The translations under genes and the position numbers were made by a program. Below the pieces are notes generated by a model. The model did no database searches and was not told the origin of the DNA. It saw nothing but the letters and a program-made list of their open reading frames with translations. DNA of 64,000 nucleotides, from assembly GCA_004295085.1 (NCBI GenBank), contig SHNF01000009.1:310001-374000 (forward strand), read 5' to 3'. Source of the stretch: Planctomycetota bacterium. GTDB taxonomy: Bacteria; Planctomycetota; UBA1135. The first letter of the stretch is position 1, and each line of letters opens with the position of its first letter. Positions 17,319 through 25,822 of the stretch are shown in pieces.

Positions 17319-17800
17319 GCATGGAACCCACCACCGAGGATCGCCTGAGCCCCGCCTCGCTGCGTCCGCTGCTGGAGTTCGCCTCCAAGCTGGACCTGCG
17401 CGATCCCAAGGCGGCGCGGGAGGAGCTGGAGCGGCACTTCCCGGTGCGCGGCGAATACGTGGCGGAGCTGGGCGATGCGATGCGCGAAGGCGTCGCCCAG
17501 GGCCGGTTGTGCCACCTGGGCCAGCCGCCGGTGCAGTACAGCCGCCTGTTCAAGGCCACGTCCGAGAGCCAGAACCTGAGCGCCGACGCGGTTCTCATGA
17601 GCGCGCCGGGCCCGCGGCACACCCACCCCAACGGCGAGATCGACCTGTGCTTCGCCGAATCGGGCGAGCCGCGCTTCGACGGTCATCCGCAGGGCTGGGT
17701 GGTCTATGGCCCCGGCTCCACCCACGTGCCCACCGTCAAGGGCGGCACCATGCTGATCCTGTACCTGCTACCCGGCGGCGCCATCGAGTTCCAGAAGTAG
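17315..17800 (+). CDS. DUF4863 family protein (4-hydroxylaminobenzoate lyase-like)
   Basis: 161 residues. HTHPNGEIDLCF, then GWVVYGPGSTHVPTVKGG and MLILYLLPGGAIEF, match the cupin-like DUF4863 family, whose characterised member is 4-hydroxylaminobenzoate lyase (PnbB) of nitrobenzoate-degrading bacteria. The two His in HTHP and the later Glu/His could bind a metal. Recognition is from memory of the motif, and the family surely includes other activities. The start ATG 17315 overlaps the stop of the sulfatase-like gene. No nitroreductase or protocatechuate genes are nearby, so the nitroaromatic role is doubtful here. Confidence 0.65.
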   Translation: MSMEPTTEDRLSPASLRPLLEFASKLDLRDPKAAREELERHFPVRGEYVAELGDAMREGVAQGRLCHLGQPPVQYSRLFKATSESQNLSADAVLMSAPGPRHTHPNGEIDLCFAESGEPRFDGHPQGWVVYGPGSTHVPTVKGGTMLILYLLPGGAIEFQK

Positions 17801-17805
17801 CCCGG

Positions 17806-17821
17806 CCGCGGGATTCCGCGG
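17806..17821 (+). terminator. Possible short terminator hairpin
   Basis: CCGCGG, GATT, CCGCGG: a 6-bp GC-only stem directly after the DUF4863 stop. No T-run follows, so it is weakly supported. Confidence 0.25.
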
Positions 17822-17846
17822 TCATCCGGTCACGGTAACGACAAGG

Positions 17847-20486
17847 ATGCTGGGAACGGACGGGCTGGTGCTGGTGCTTCTTGCCATGCTGCAGGAGGCG
17901 GGCGCCGCGCCGTGGCTGCGCGCGGACGTGCGCCTGGACGCGCCCGGGAAGCTCTGGCTGGAGATCCGCCACCAGGGCTGGACCGGGCGCACGCTGGAGG
18001 TGTCGCTGCAGCGCGGCGAGATCCCGCCCACGCGGACGGAACGCCGGCTGCTGACGCCGAGCGGCGACGGCGGTGACAAGGTCCGGCTCGATATCCCCCC
18101 GGGAGAGGATGAGCTGTGGGTCACGCTGCGCGAGCGCGCGGGCGGCAAGCTGGTGCTGGAAGCGCCGGTCGCGCTGTACCCGCACGGCTGGTTCGTATGC
18201 GGGCCGTTCCCGGTGCCTGGCACCGGCTTCGGCAAGAAGCTGGCGCCCGAGAACGGGCCGCTGGCGTTCTCGGAGAGCTTCGAGACGGCGGACGGCGTCC
18301 GGAGCTGGCGCCCGTTCGACGCCGCGGACCTGTTGCGCGGCGAGCGCCTGGATTTCCCGGCGCTGCTCGGCGGCCGCGACCACGCGGTGGCTTACGTGGG
18401 CACCCAGTGGCGCTTCGAGAAACGCACCAAGGCGGTGCTGAAGCTGGGCAGCGACGACATTCTGGAGGTGTTCCTGAATGGAAGGCGGGTGCACGCCAAC
18501 CCGGCCCTGCGCGGCGCCGCCGCCGGCCAGGACTCCGTGGACGTCACCTTCCAGGCTGGAAGCAACGACCTGCTGATCAAGGTCGGCAACGAGGGCGGGG
18601 CGTGGGGGCTGTACTTCCAGGCGCTGGCGCCCGAGGGCGGACCATTGCAGGGCTTCGAGCAGCTCACGCAGTCGTCCGCTGGCTGGAAACCGGGTGGACC
18701 GCCCCGCATCGTCGACGTGGGCGCCGATCGCGCCGTGCTCGAGGTCGGGAGCGCGGCGCCGGCGCCGGCGCACGTGCTGCTGCGGCGCGCCCGGACGGAT
18801 GCGCCGGATCCGCGCGACTGGATGACGCGCGGCGCTGCCATGGCCCTGCCCTACGAAGTGGAGGAGACCGCGATCCCCGGCGACGGCGTGCTGCGCAGCC
18901 TGCACCGGTTCGAGCTGGCGGGACTCGATGCGGGGACGCGCTACGGTGCGCTTGGGATCGTGGAGCCGGCGGATCCCTCCGCTCCCGCGCCGCCGCAGCC
19001 CCGGACCAGCCCGTGGCGCCTGTTCCGCACCTCGCCGAAGCCCGGCAGGACCGCGGTGCTGCACCTGCGCGTCGCCGCCGTGTTCTTCGCCGATGTGGTG
19101 GAGCGCGGCCCGGGCGAACAGCGCGAAATGCCGAAGGCGGAGATCCAGGAGCGCATCGACGCGGCCCTGCGCGACTTCGAGGAGACGCGCCGCTTCTACT
19201 TCGTGCACAGCGGCTGCCGCGTGTCCCTGGACCTGGAGAGCTTCGTGGACTGGGAGCGCCACGTCGTCAACCCGGACACCGACTACGGCTTCAGCTACTC
19301 CGGCGGGGAATGGGCCGCGACCGAGCGCACGCTGGGCGAGGCCGGCCGCGCGCCCACGGATTTCGATTGCTACCTGCTGGTCTCCTGCGACCGGACCTGG
19401 GACGGCGGGCGCTGGGTGTTCCCGGACAGCGGCGGCGGCACCCTGGGGCCGCTGCCGCCCTTCGGGGCCGGCAAGAGCGGCTGGAAAATCGGCTGCGACA
19501 ACGCCTGGCTCTACTGCCACGAGTTCGGCCATGCCTTCGACGCCACCTGGGCGGAATCCGGCTATCCGGAGTTCCTGTTCAATCACTTCTACCAGTGGGA
19601 CGGCAGCGCGCACGCGCACGGCGAGCACTGGGACGGAAACGGCTGGCTGCTGCGCGAATGGGCCGGCCACGCGCGCCGCGACCAGCCGACCCGCTGGTTC
19701 CCGGCCGACCGCGCCTGGCGGTACTGCCTGAACGCCTGGGGCAGCATCCGTGACTACGACGACGCCGACGGCGACGGCGTGCCGGATGCCGCGGAAGCGC
19801 TGCCCCTGGACGAGGCGCGCTTCCTCTCGCTCCCCAGCGCCGCCGACACCGATGCAGACGGCATGGGCGACCTGGAGGAGCTCATGCGCAGTGCCTGGCT
19901 CGTGAACGGACTGGACGAGACGCAGTGCGGCGGCGCGCCGCGCCTGCTGTCACCCGTCAACTCCGACACGGACGGCGATGGCCGCGCCGACGGCGCCGAC
20001 CCGCAGCCGCACTGGGCCGTGCCCGACGACCTGCGGACGCCGAACGAGTTCGTCGTGAGCGACGCCGCCACCGGCGTCCTGCGCGTGCGCCTCGCCTGGC
20101 ACGACGGCGCCTTGCGCGTGACCTTGCATGCGGAGAAGGACATGGTGCGCGCGCGGGTCATGCTGGACGCCGACAACGACGGCTGGTACGTGGGCAGCGA
20201 CAACATCCGCGTGGAGTTCGACCAGGACCGCGTCCTGAGCCGCGACTTCCTGCAGTGCGCCGTGCCGGACAAGGAGGCGTTCAGCCAGCCGGAGAACGCC
20301 CCGGCGGACATGTTCACGCTGGAAAGCTCTCCCACGGAGGGAACCACGCTCGCGATCCGCCCGCGCGCGGCCTCGGGCTTCGCCGGCGAGCCGGGCGAGC
20401 CGATCGGCATCCACATCGCCATCGACGCGGGCGGCGGCTGGCTCACCTTGTTCGAGCCGCACGCGTTCCTGCGCACGCGCCTGTAG
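17847..20486 (+). CDS. Secreted HEFGH metalloprotease-like protein with calcium-type repeats
   Basis: 879 residues with a short N-terminal hydrophobic leader. Residues about 100-270 look like a beta-rich, PA14/galactose-binding-like module (VLKLGSDDILEVFLNGRRVH, NDLLIKVGNEGGAWGLYF). A zinc-protease-type HEFGH sits at 558-562 (LYCHEFGHAFDATW). From about residue 630 come thrombospondin-type-3-like Asp/Gly repeats (DADGDGVPDAAE, DTDADGMGDLEE, DTDGDGRADGADPQP), typical calcium binders, and then a beta-rich C-terminal domain with LDADNDGWYVGSDN. I cannot name the protease family; protease activity is inferred from HExxH alone. A hairpin follows before the convergent cutC. Confidence 0.75.
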   Translation: MLGTDGLVLVLLAMLQEAGAAPWLRADVRLDAPGKLWLEIRHQGWTGRTLEVSLQRGEIPPTRTERRLLTPSGDGGDKVRLDIPPGEDELWVTLRERAGGKLVLEAPVALYPHGWFVCGPFPVPGTGFGKKLAPENGPLAFSESFETADGVRSWRPFDAADLLRGERLDFPALLGGRDHAVAYVGTQWRFEKRTKAVLKLGSDDILEVFLNGRRVHANPALRGAAAGQDSVDVTFQAGSNDLLIKVGNEGGAWGLYFQALAPEGGPLQGFEQLTQSSAGWKPGGPPRIVDVGADRAVLEVGSAAPAPAHVLLRRARTDAPDPRDWMTRGAAMALPYEVEETAIPGDGVLRSLHRFELAGLDAGTRYGALGIVEPADPSAPAPPQPRTSPWRLFRTSPKPGRTAVLHLRVAAVFFADVVERGPGEQREMPKAEIQERIDAALRDFEETRRFYFVHSGCRVSLDLESFVDWERHVVNPDTDYGFSYSGGEWAATERTLGEAGRAPTDFDCYLLVSCDRTWDGGRWVFPDSGGGTLGPLPPFGAGKSGWKIGCDNAWLYCHEFGHAFDATWAESGYPEFLFNHFYQWDGSAHAHGEHWDGNGWLLREWAGHARRDQPTRWFPADRAWRYCLNAWGSIRDYDDADGDGVPDAAEALPLDEARFLSLPSAADTDADGMGDLEELMRSAWLVNGLDETQCGGAPRLLSPVNSDTDGDGRADGADPQPHWAVPDDLRTPNEFVVSDAATGVLRVRLAWHDGALRVTLHAEKDMVRARVMLDADNDGWYVGSDNIRVEFDQDRVLSRDFLQCAVPDKEAFSQPENAPADMFTLESSPTEGTTLAIRPRAASGFAGEPGEPIGIHIAIDAGGGWLTLFEPHAFLRTRL

Positions 20487-20504
20487 CCCGGCGACCGGGA
20501 AACC

Positions 20505-20539
20505 GTGGCGATTGGTGCCACGCCGGCACCAATCGCCAC
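20505..20539. terminator. Hairpin repeat at convergent junction, copy 1
   Basis: GTGGCGATTGGTGCC pairs perfectly over 15 bp with GGCACCAATCGCCAC around a 5-base loop, between the stops of two convergent genes. The same 13-base arm recurs at 26895-26927 in another convergent junction. No T-tract is present on either side. Probably a bidirectional transcription stop or mRNA-end stabiliser. Confidence 0.7.
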
Positions 20540-20569
20540 GAGCGCGGAACTTGCCGGCCGCGACGCCAT

Positions 20570-21247
20570 TCACTCGGGCTTGTCCAGGACTTGCCGCAGC
20601 CGGACGACTTCCTCCGCGTCCAGTCGGCCGCCGGCGCGCGCCGAGCTGTGCACCTGGACGCAGCCGCTGGCCTGCGCGACGGCGGCCGCCTTGCCGGCGC
20701 GGATGCCGCCGCCAGGGAGAACTTCGATGCGGGATCCGGCGGCGCGGATGAGCTCGGCGATGCGCGTTGCGCCCTGCAGCGCCGACGGCGCGCCTCCGGA
20801 CGTCAGCACGCGCCGGAAACCGAGGCGGATGAGATCCTCCAGCGCCGCCAGCGGATCCGGAGCGCGATCGAAGGCGCGATGGTAGACGCACGGAGTGTCT
20901 CGAGAGAACTTCACCAGCGCGGTACAGGCAGCCACCTCAGGGGCGCCATCGGCCAGCGTCGCGCCGAAGGCGAAACCCGCCGGCCGCAGCGCCGCCAGCC
21001 TGCGAATGTCCGCGGCCATCTGCGTGAGCTCGGCGGCGGAATAGACGAAGTCGCCGGGACGCGGGCGGATCATCACCACCACCGGCACGGTGACGCGCGC
21101 GAGCACTTCGCGGACGGCGCCGGCCTCCGGCGTGAGCCCGTCCAGGTCCAGGCGCGCGCACAGCTCCAGCCGGTCGGCGCCGGCCTGTGCCGCCGCCACG
21201 GCGTCCCCGGCGCTGTCGACCGCGATCTCGAGCAGGACGCGCCCCAT
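20570..21247 (-). CDS. cutC: CutC family copper homeostasis protein
   Basis: 225 residues, a TIM-barrel-like protein of the usual CutC length or slightly shorter. Family motifs: LEIAVDSAGDAVAAAQAGADRLELCARLDLDGLTP at the N-terminus, then VVVMIRPRPGDFVYSAAE, HRAFDRAPDPLAALEDL, RVLTSGGAPSALQG and VLPGGGIRAGKAA. CutC was first linked to copper tolerance in E. coli, but its molecular function remains unsettled. It is divergent from the sialate esterase gene with a 34-base gap. Confidence 0.9.
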   Translation of the reverse strand: MGRVLLEIAVDSAGDAVAAAQAGADRLELCARLDLDGLTPEAGAVREVLARVTVPVVVMIRPRPGDFVYSAAELTQMAADIRRLAALRPAGFAFGATLADGAPEVAACTALVKFSRDTPCVYHRAFDRAPDPLAALEDLIRLGFRRVLTSGGAPSALQGATRIAELIRAAGSRIEVLPGGGIRAGKAAAVAQASGCVQVHSSARAGGRLDAEEVVRLRQVLDKPE

Positions 21248-21281
21248 GCAGGGAATGTAGCAGCGACCCTAGACTGGCGGC

Positions 21282-23240
21282 ATGCGTCCCATCGTCCTTG
21301 GAGCTTCGCTGCTGCTCGCCGCCGCCGCGCCGGCGCAGGTGCGAACGCCGGCCTTCTTCAGCGACCACATGGTGCTGCAGCGCGAGGCGGAGGTGCCCGT
21401 GTGGGGCTGGGCCGCGCCCGGCACGCGGGTGCGCGTGCAAGGCGACTGGATGAGCGCGCCGGTGGCCGCCGCGGCGGACGCCGGCGGCGCCTGGAGGCTG
21501 ACCCTGCGCACTCCCGGCGCCGGAGGACCGCACCGCTTGACGATCGGAGAGCGCACCATCCAGGACGTCTGGATCGGCGAAGTCTGGTTGTGCTCGGGCC
21601 AGTCCAACATGGAGTGGACTGTGGGCGTTCCGCCCTGGGGAGGCAACGGCGTCGACAACTGCGAGGAGGAGGTGCGCAGCGCCAACTATCCGCAGATCCG
21701 CGTGTTCGACGTGCAGAACACCGTGGCCCTGGCGCCGCAAGACGACTGCGCCGGATCATGGAAAACATGCTCGCCGGACACCGCGGGGCGCTTCAGCGCC
21801 ACCGCTTACTTCTTCGGGCGCGAGCTGCACCGCGAACTGAAGGTACCGATCGGCCTCATCACCGCCGACTGGGGCGGTACCGTGGCGGAAGCCTGGACCG
21901 GCAACGAAGGCCTGTCCGACTTCCCCGAGTTCGGGCCGGCGCTGGCGCGCATCCGCGAGGCGCGCGCAAGGAGTGGCAACCTCGAGGACGAGCTGCGTGC
22001 GCAACAGGCCGAGTGGTGGAAGACACTGGCTGCCAAGGACGCGGGCAGCGCGGCGCAATGGCAGCAACCCAAAGCGGACGACAGCGCCTGGGAGTCGGCG
22101 GCGCAGCCGCTGCCCTGGTCACAGTCCGACCTCGGGGACTTCGACGGCGTCGCCTGGTACCGCCGCAGCTTCGAGGTCCCCGCAGCCTGGTCGGGCAAGG
22201 CGCTCGTCGTCGAGCTGCCGCCGATCGACGACATGGACACGGCCTGGGTCGACGGCCGCGCCGTCGGCGGGCTGGAGGAGGACGGCAAGTGGCAGACGCC
22301 GCGCCGCTACGAAGTGCCAGCCGAGCTCGCGAAGCCCGGCGCGCACGTCCTGGCGCTGCGGGTGGTGGATACCGGCGGCGAGGGTGGAATGATCGGCCCG
22401 GCCGAGACCCTGCGCGTATTTCCGCAGGACGATCCGGGCGCCGCGCTCTCCCTGGCCGGGCCGTGGCGCTGGCGTCGCGGCGCCTCGATGGCCGACATCG
22501 GCGCCTATCCCCGCAGCGGCTGGTTCCACGCCAACACGCCCAGCGCGCTCTTCAACGGCATGATCGCTCCGCTGGTCGGCTACGGCCTGCGCGGCGCCAT
22601 CTGGTACCAGGGCGAGTCCAACCGCGGGCGCGCCGAGCAGTATCGCCGCCTGTTCCCCGCCCTCATCGCCGACTGGCGCCGGCTGTGGGGGATCGGCGAG
22701 TTTCCCTGGTACTACGTGCAGATCGCGCCCTTCCGCTACGGCGGCGACACCGGCCAGGCGGCCGAGCTGCGCGAGGCGCAGATGCTGGCGTTGTCCGTGC
22801 CGAACACCGGCATGGCGGTCACCATGGACATCGGCGATCCGGCCGACATCCACCCGCGGAACAAGCAGGACGTCGGCAAGCGGCTGGCGCTGTGCGCGCT
22901 GGCGAAGACCTACGGCAAGTCCGGGGTCGAATACAGCGGGCCTGTCTATCGCGAGATGAAGATCGAAGGCGATCGAGTGCGCCTGACGTTCGGCCATGCA
23001 GGCGGAGGTCTGGATTCGAAGAACCGTCCCCTGGAGAGTTTCACGATCGCTGGCGCCGACCGTGTGTTTCATCCAGCAACCGCGGTCATCGACGGCGAAA
23101 CCGTCCTTGTCTCCAGCCCGCAAGTGCAGCAGCCGGCCGCCGTGCGCTACGGTTGGGCCGCCGACGCCATGCCCAATCTGTTCAACCAGGCCGGCCTCCC
23201 CGCCTCCTCCTTCCGCACCGACGACTGGCCGCGCGAGTAA
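21282..23240 (+). CDS. Sialate O-acetylesterase, secreted
   Basis: 652 residues with a signal peptide (MRPIVLGASLLLAAAAPAQ). Begins VRTPAFFSDHMVLQREAEVPVWGWAAPG, the standard start of bacterial sialate 9-O-acetylesterases, and carries the SGNH/GDSL-type nucleophile motif GQSNMEW with Ser108. A jelly-roll insertion around residues 240-390 (WYRRSFEVPAAWSGKALVVELPPIDDMDTAWVDG) separates parts of the hydrolase domain, which resumes with GAIWYQGESNRGRAEQYR; DIHPRNKQDVG supplies the catalytic Asp/His. It would remove acetyl groups from sialic acids or other glycans in the periplasm. It is convergent with recD2. Confidence 0.92.
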   Translation: MRPIVLGASLLLAAAAPAQVRTPAFFSDHMVLQREAEVPVWGWAAPGTRVRVQGDWMSAPVAAAADAGGAWRLTLRTPGAGGPHRLTIGERTIQDVWIGEVWLCSGQSNMEWTVGVPPWGGNGVDNCEEEVRSANYPQIRVFDVQNTVALAPQDDCAGSWKTCSPDTAGRFSATAYFFGRELHRELKVPIGLITADWGGTVAEAWTGNEGLSDFPEFGPALARIREARARSGNLEDELRAQQAEWWKTLAAKDAGSAAQWQQPKADDSAWESAAQPLPWSQSDLGDFDGVAWYRRSFEVPAAWSGKALVVELPPIDDMDTAWVDGRAVGGLEEDGKWQTPRRYEVPAELAKPGAHVLALRVVDTGGEGGMIGPAETLRVFPQDDPGAALSLAGPWRWRRGASMADIGAYPRSGWFHANTPSALFNGMIAPLVGYGLRGAIWYQGESNRGRAEQYRRLFPALIADWRRLWGIGEFPWYYVQIAPFRYGGDTGQAAELREAQMLALSVPNTGMAVTMDIGDPADIHPRNKQDVGKRLALCALAKTYGKSGVEYSGPVYREMKIEGDRVRLTFGHAGGGLDSKNRPLESFTIAGADRVFHPATAVIDGETVLVSSPQVQQPAAVRYGWAADAMPNLFNQAGLPASSFRTDDWPRE

Positions 23241-23249
23241 GGGGACCAC

Positions 23250-25502
23250 TCACCGGCCGCGAGTCGTGGAGCTCGAGCTCGTGGCGCCGGATTGAGCCAG
23301 GCGCTCGGCGAGGCGGCCGTAACGGCGGGATTCGCTGGCGTTGGCGACGGCGCGGCGCAGCGCGCCGGGATCGGCGACGACCACGACCAGCTCCTTGCCG
23401 CGGGTGATGGCCGTGTACAGGAGGTTGCGCCGCAGCAGCAGGTAGTGCGAGCGGTCCAGGACCAGGACCACGGCGCGCGCCTCGCTGCCCTGCGCGCGGT
23501 GCACGGTCACGCACCAGGCCGGCACCAGGTCGGCGAGACCGTCCCGGTCGTAGGTTTGCGGCCTGCCGCCCATGTCCACCAGCAGCTCGCCCTCCAGCAC
23601 CTGCAGGACGCGGCCGGTGTCGCCGTTGAACACTTCGCGCTCGTAGTCGTTGCGCACGGCCATGACGCGGTCGCCGGCGCGGAACGGAGCGCACCACTCG
23701 GCCCCCGCGCCGCCGGGATTGAGGCGCGCGCCCAGGCGCCGGTTCAGCTCGTCCACGCCCAGCGGCCCGCGGTACATGGGCGAGAGCACCAGGACGTCGT
23801 TCAGCGGATCCATTCCGTAGCGCCTGGGGATGCGTTCGCACACCAGCCGCTCCACGAGCTCGGCCGCTGCGGGAGCGTCGGCGCGCGCCACCACGAAGAA
23901 GTCGCCGCGCTCGCCGAAGGGCGCGCTGCGCGGCACACGTCCGGCCAGGACCGCGTGCGCCGCCTCGACGATGCCGGAGTCCTCTCCCTGGCGGTGGATG
24001 CGCTGCAGGCGCGTGTGCGGCACGCTCGGCGAGCCGACCAGATCGCGCAACACGCTGCCGGGGCCGACCGAGGGCAGCTGGTCGGCGTCGCCGACCAGCA
24101 GCACGCGGCAGCCGGCGGGCACGGCGCGCAGCAGCGCGTGCGCCAGCGGCAGGTCCAGCATCGAGACCTCGTCCACGATCAGGTAGCGCAGGTCCAGCGC
24201 CTGCTTCTCGTCGTGGCGGAAGCTGCTGCTGCGCGGTTCGAAGCCGAGCAGCCGGTGCACGGTGCCGGCTCCGCGCCCCGTGGCCTCCTGCAGGCGCTTG
24301 GCGGCGCGGCCGGTCGGGCTGGCCATGGCCACCGGCCCCCATCCACCGGCCTCCAGGATGTCCAGCAGCAGGCGCAGGGTTGTGGTCTTGCCCGTGCCGG
24401 GACCGCCGGTCAGTACCGACAATGGCTGTAACAGTGCCATGTCCAGGGCGGCCCGCTGGCCTTCGTCCGGCCGCAAGGAAGCTCGCCGCAGGGCGGCGAG
24501 CACCTGCTCCGGCGTCGCGACAGCGCCGGAGGGCGCGCCCAGCAGGCGGCGGAGATGTCGTGCGAGACCAGCTTCGTCTTCCCAGAGGCGCGACAAGTAC
24601 AGGTACTTGTCTTGATGGCCCGCCCCCTCGATCCGGACGCGGCCCTGGTCCTCGAGTTCGCGAAGAGCCAGCTCCGCCGCTGCCGCGGGAATGCCGCGCA
24701 CCGTCAACTGATGCTCCAGGAGCGGGCGCGGCAGGCAGCTGTGTCCCTCGCGCGCGGCCTCGCGCAGCCAGTGCAAGGCCACACCCCGGGCGCGCGCCGG
24801 CGAGTCCGGCGGCATGCCCACCGTCTTCGCCAGCTTCTCCGCGGTCTCCAGTCCGATGCCGGGCAGCTCGCCGATCAGGGCGAAGGGGTCCTTGCGCACC
24901 CGCTCGATCGCGCCCGCCTGCCAGCGCTCGTACAGCTGGCCCGTCTGGGTCGAGCTCAGACCCAGCCCGCGCAGCTCCGCGAGCACGCGGTGCCGGTCAC
25001 GACTGTCGCGGAAGGCCTCTGCGAGGGCCTTGGCGCGCTTGCGCCCGAGGCCGGGCACCTGCCGCAGCCGCTTCTCGCCTTCCTCGAGGGCCTGGAGGGT
25101 GGACGCGCCGAAGTGCTGCACCACGCGCCGTGCGTAGGCCGGCCCGATGCCGGGAAAGGCCCCGCTGCCGAGGTAACGCTCCAGCCCGCGGCCGGTGGTG
25201 GGCGTCATGCGCTCGGCCCACTCCGCCCGGAACTGGCGCCCGAAGCGCGGGTGGACCTGCCAGGTGCCGTGCAGGCGCAGGACCTCGCCGGGATGAACAG
25301 GGGCCAGGTCCCCGGCAGCCGTCTGCGGACCGGAATGCGTGCCCAGGCTCACCGCGGCGAACCCCGTTTCCCGGTCCTCGTACAGGACGGCGGCCACCTG
25401 GCCCTCCAGGAGCTCGTGGTGGTCGGCGCGGGGCGGCTGCGCGGTCAAGGCTGGACGGATCGGCGCAAGTCGGCGTAGAGTATTGCGCCCTGCGCCGGGC
25501 AA
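23250..25502 (-). CDS. recD2: RecD2-type DNA helicase
   Basis: 750 residues. The N-terminal region has helix-hairpin-helix motifs (FPGIGPAYARRVVQHFG, VPGLGRKRAKALAEAF, LPGIGLETAEKLAKTVG) that define the RecD2/YrrC subfamily, which acts without RecBC. The helicase core has Walker A GGPGTGKTT at 366-374, Walker B YLIVDEVSML, and the late VTVHRAQGSEARAVVLVL motif. It is a 5'-3' superfamily 1B helicase used in DNA repair and replication restart. The start read is TTG 25502; a TTG at 25448 (MTAQPPRADHH...) is equally possible. It is divergent from rpsU. Confidence 0.93.
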   Translation of the reverse strand: MPGAGRNTLRRLAPIRPALTAQPPRADHHELLEGQVAAVLYEDRETGFAAVSLGTHSGPQTAAGDLAPVHPGEVLRLHGTWQVHPRFGRQFRAEWAERMTPTTGRGLERYLGSGAFPGIGPAYARRVVQHFGASTLQALEEGEKRLRQVPGLGRKRAKALAEAFRDSRDRHRVLAELRGLGLSSTQTGQLYERWQAGAIERVRKDPFALIGELPGIGLETAEKLAKTVGMPPDSPARARGVALHWLREAAREGHSCLPRPLLEHQLTVRGIPAAAAELALRELEDQGRVRIEGAGHQDKYLYLSRLWEDEAGLARHLRRLLGAPSGAVATPEQVLAALRRASLRPDEGQRAALDMALLQPLSVLTGGPGTGKTTTLRLLLDILEAGGWGPVAMASPTGRAAKRLQEATGRGAGTVHRLLGFEPRSSSFRHDEKQALDLRYLIVDEVSMLDLPLAHALLRAVPAGCRVLLVGDADQLPSVGPGSVLRDLVGSPSVPHTRLQRIHRQGEDSGIVEAAHAVLAGRVPRSAPFGERGDFFVVARADAPAAAELVERLVCERIPRRYGMDPLNDVLVLSPMYRGPLGVDELNRRLGARLNPGGAGAEWCAPFRAGDRVMAVRNDYEREVFNGDTGRVLQVLEGELLVDMGGRPQTYDRDGLADLVPAWCVTVHRAQGSEARAVVLVLDRSHYLLLRRNLLYTAITRGKELVVVVADPGALRRAVANASESRRYGRLAERLAQSGATSSSSTTRGR

Positions 25503-25552
25503 TCCCCCGTCGCAACCCGAATCCAGACCGAATCCGGAGGAACGGAACCCGC

Positions 25553-25759
25553 TTGATCAAAGTCCAACTGCGCCCGAACGAGTCGATGGAAGCCGCCCTG
25601 CGGCGGTTCAAGCGCCAGTGCAATTACGCTGGCATCTTCAAGATGGCCAAGGCCAAGGCCTTCTACGAGAAGGGCGCGGAGAAGCGGCGCCGTGAGGGGC
25701 GCGAGCGCGTGCGCGTCATCCTGAAAGCCGAGCGTATTCGCGCGCAGTCGCGTTTCTAG
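25553..25759 (+). CDS. rpsU: Ribosomal protein bS21
   Basis: 68 residues from TTG 25553: MIKVQLRPNESMEAALRRFKRQ, then a basic helical tail rich in Arg and Lys, typical of bS21 of the 30S subunit. TTG is the only start that gives the canonical N-terminus; a GGAGG ribosome site lies 12 bases upstream, rather far. bS21 helps start selection near the anti-Shine-Dalgarno region. It is divergent from recD2 and followed 63 bases later by the RluA-family gene on the same strand. Confidence 0.95.
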   Translation: MIKVQLRPNESMEAALRRFKRQCNYAGIFKMAKAKAFYEKGAEKRRREGRERVRVILKAERIRAQSRF

Positions 25760-25822
25760 AAGCTGCGACTTACCGTTCCGGCTCCGGCGCCAGCGGCTCC
25801 GGAGCTCGTTGCGTCTGCACCC

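Noticed and set aside
19925..23407. 1160-codon plus-strand frame across cutC and the sialate esterase
   Set aside because: It crosses several recognised genes in the wrong frame or strand and has Arg-rich filler sequence.
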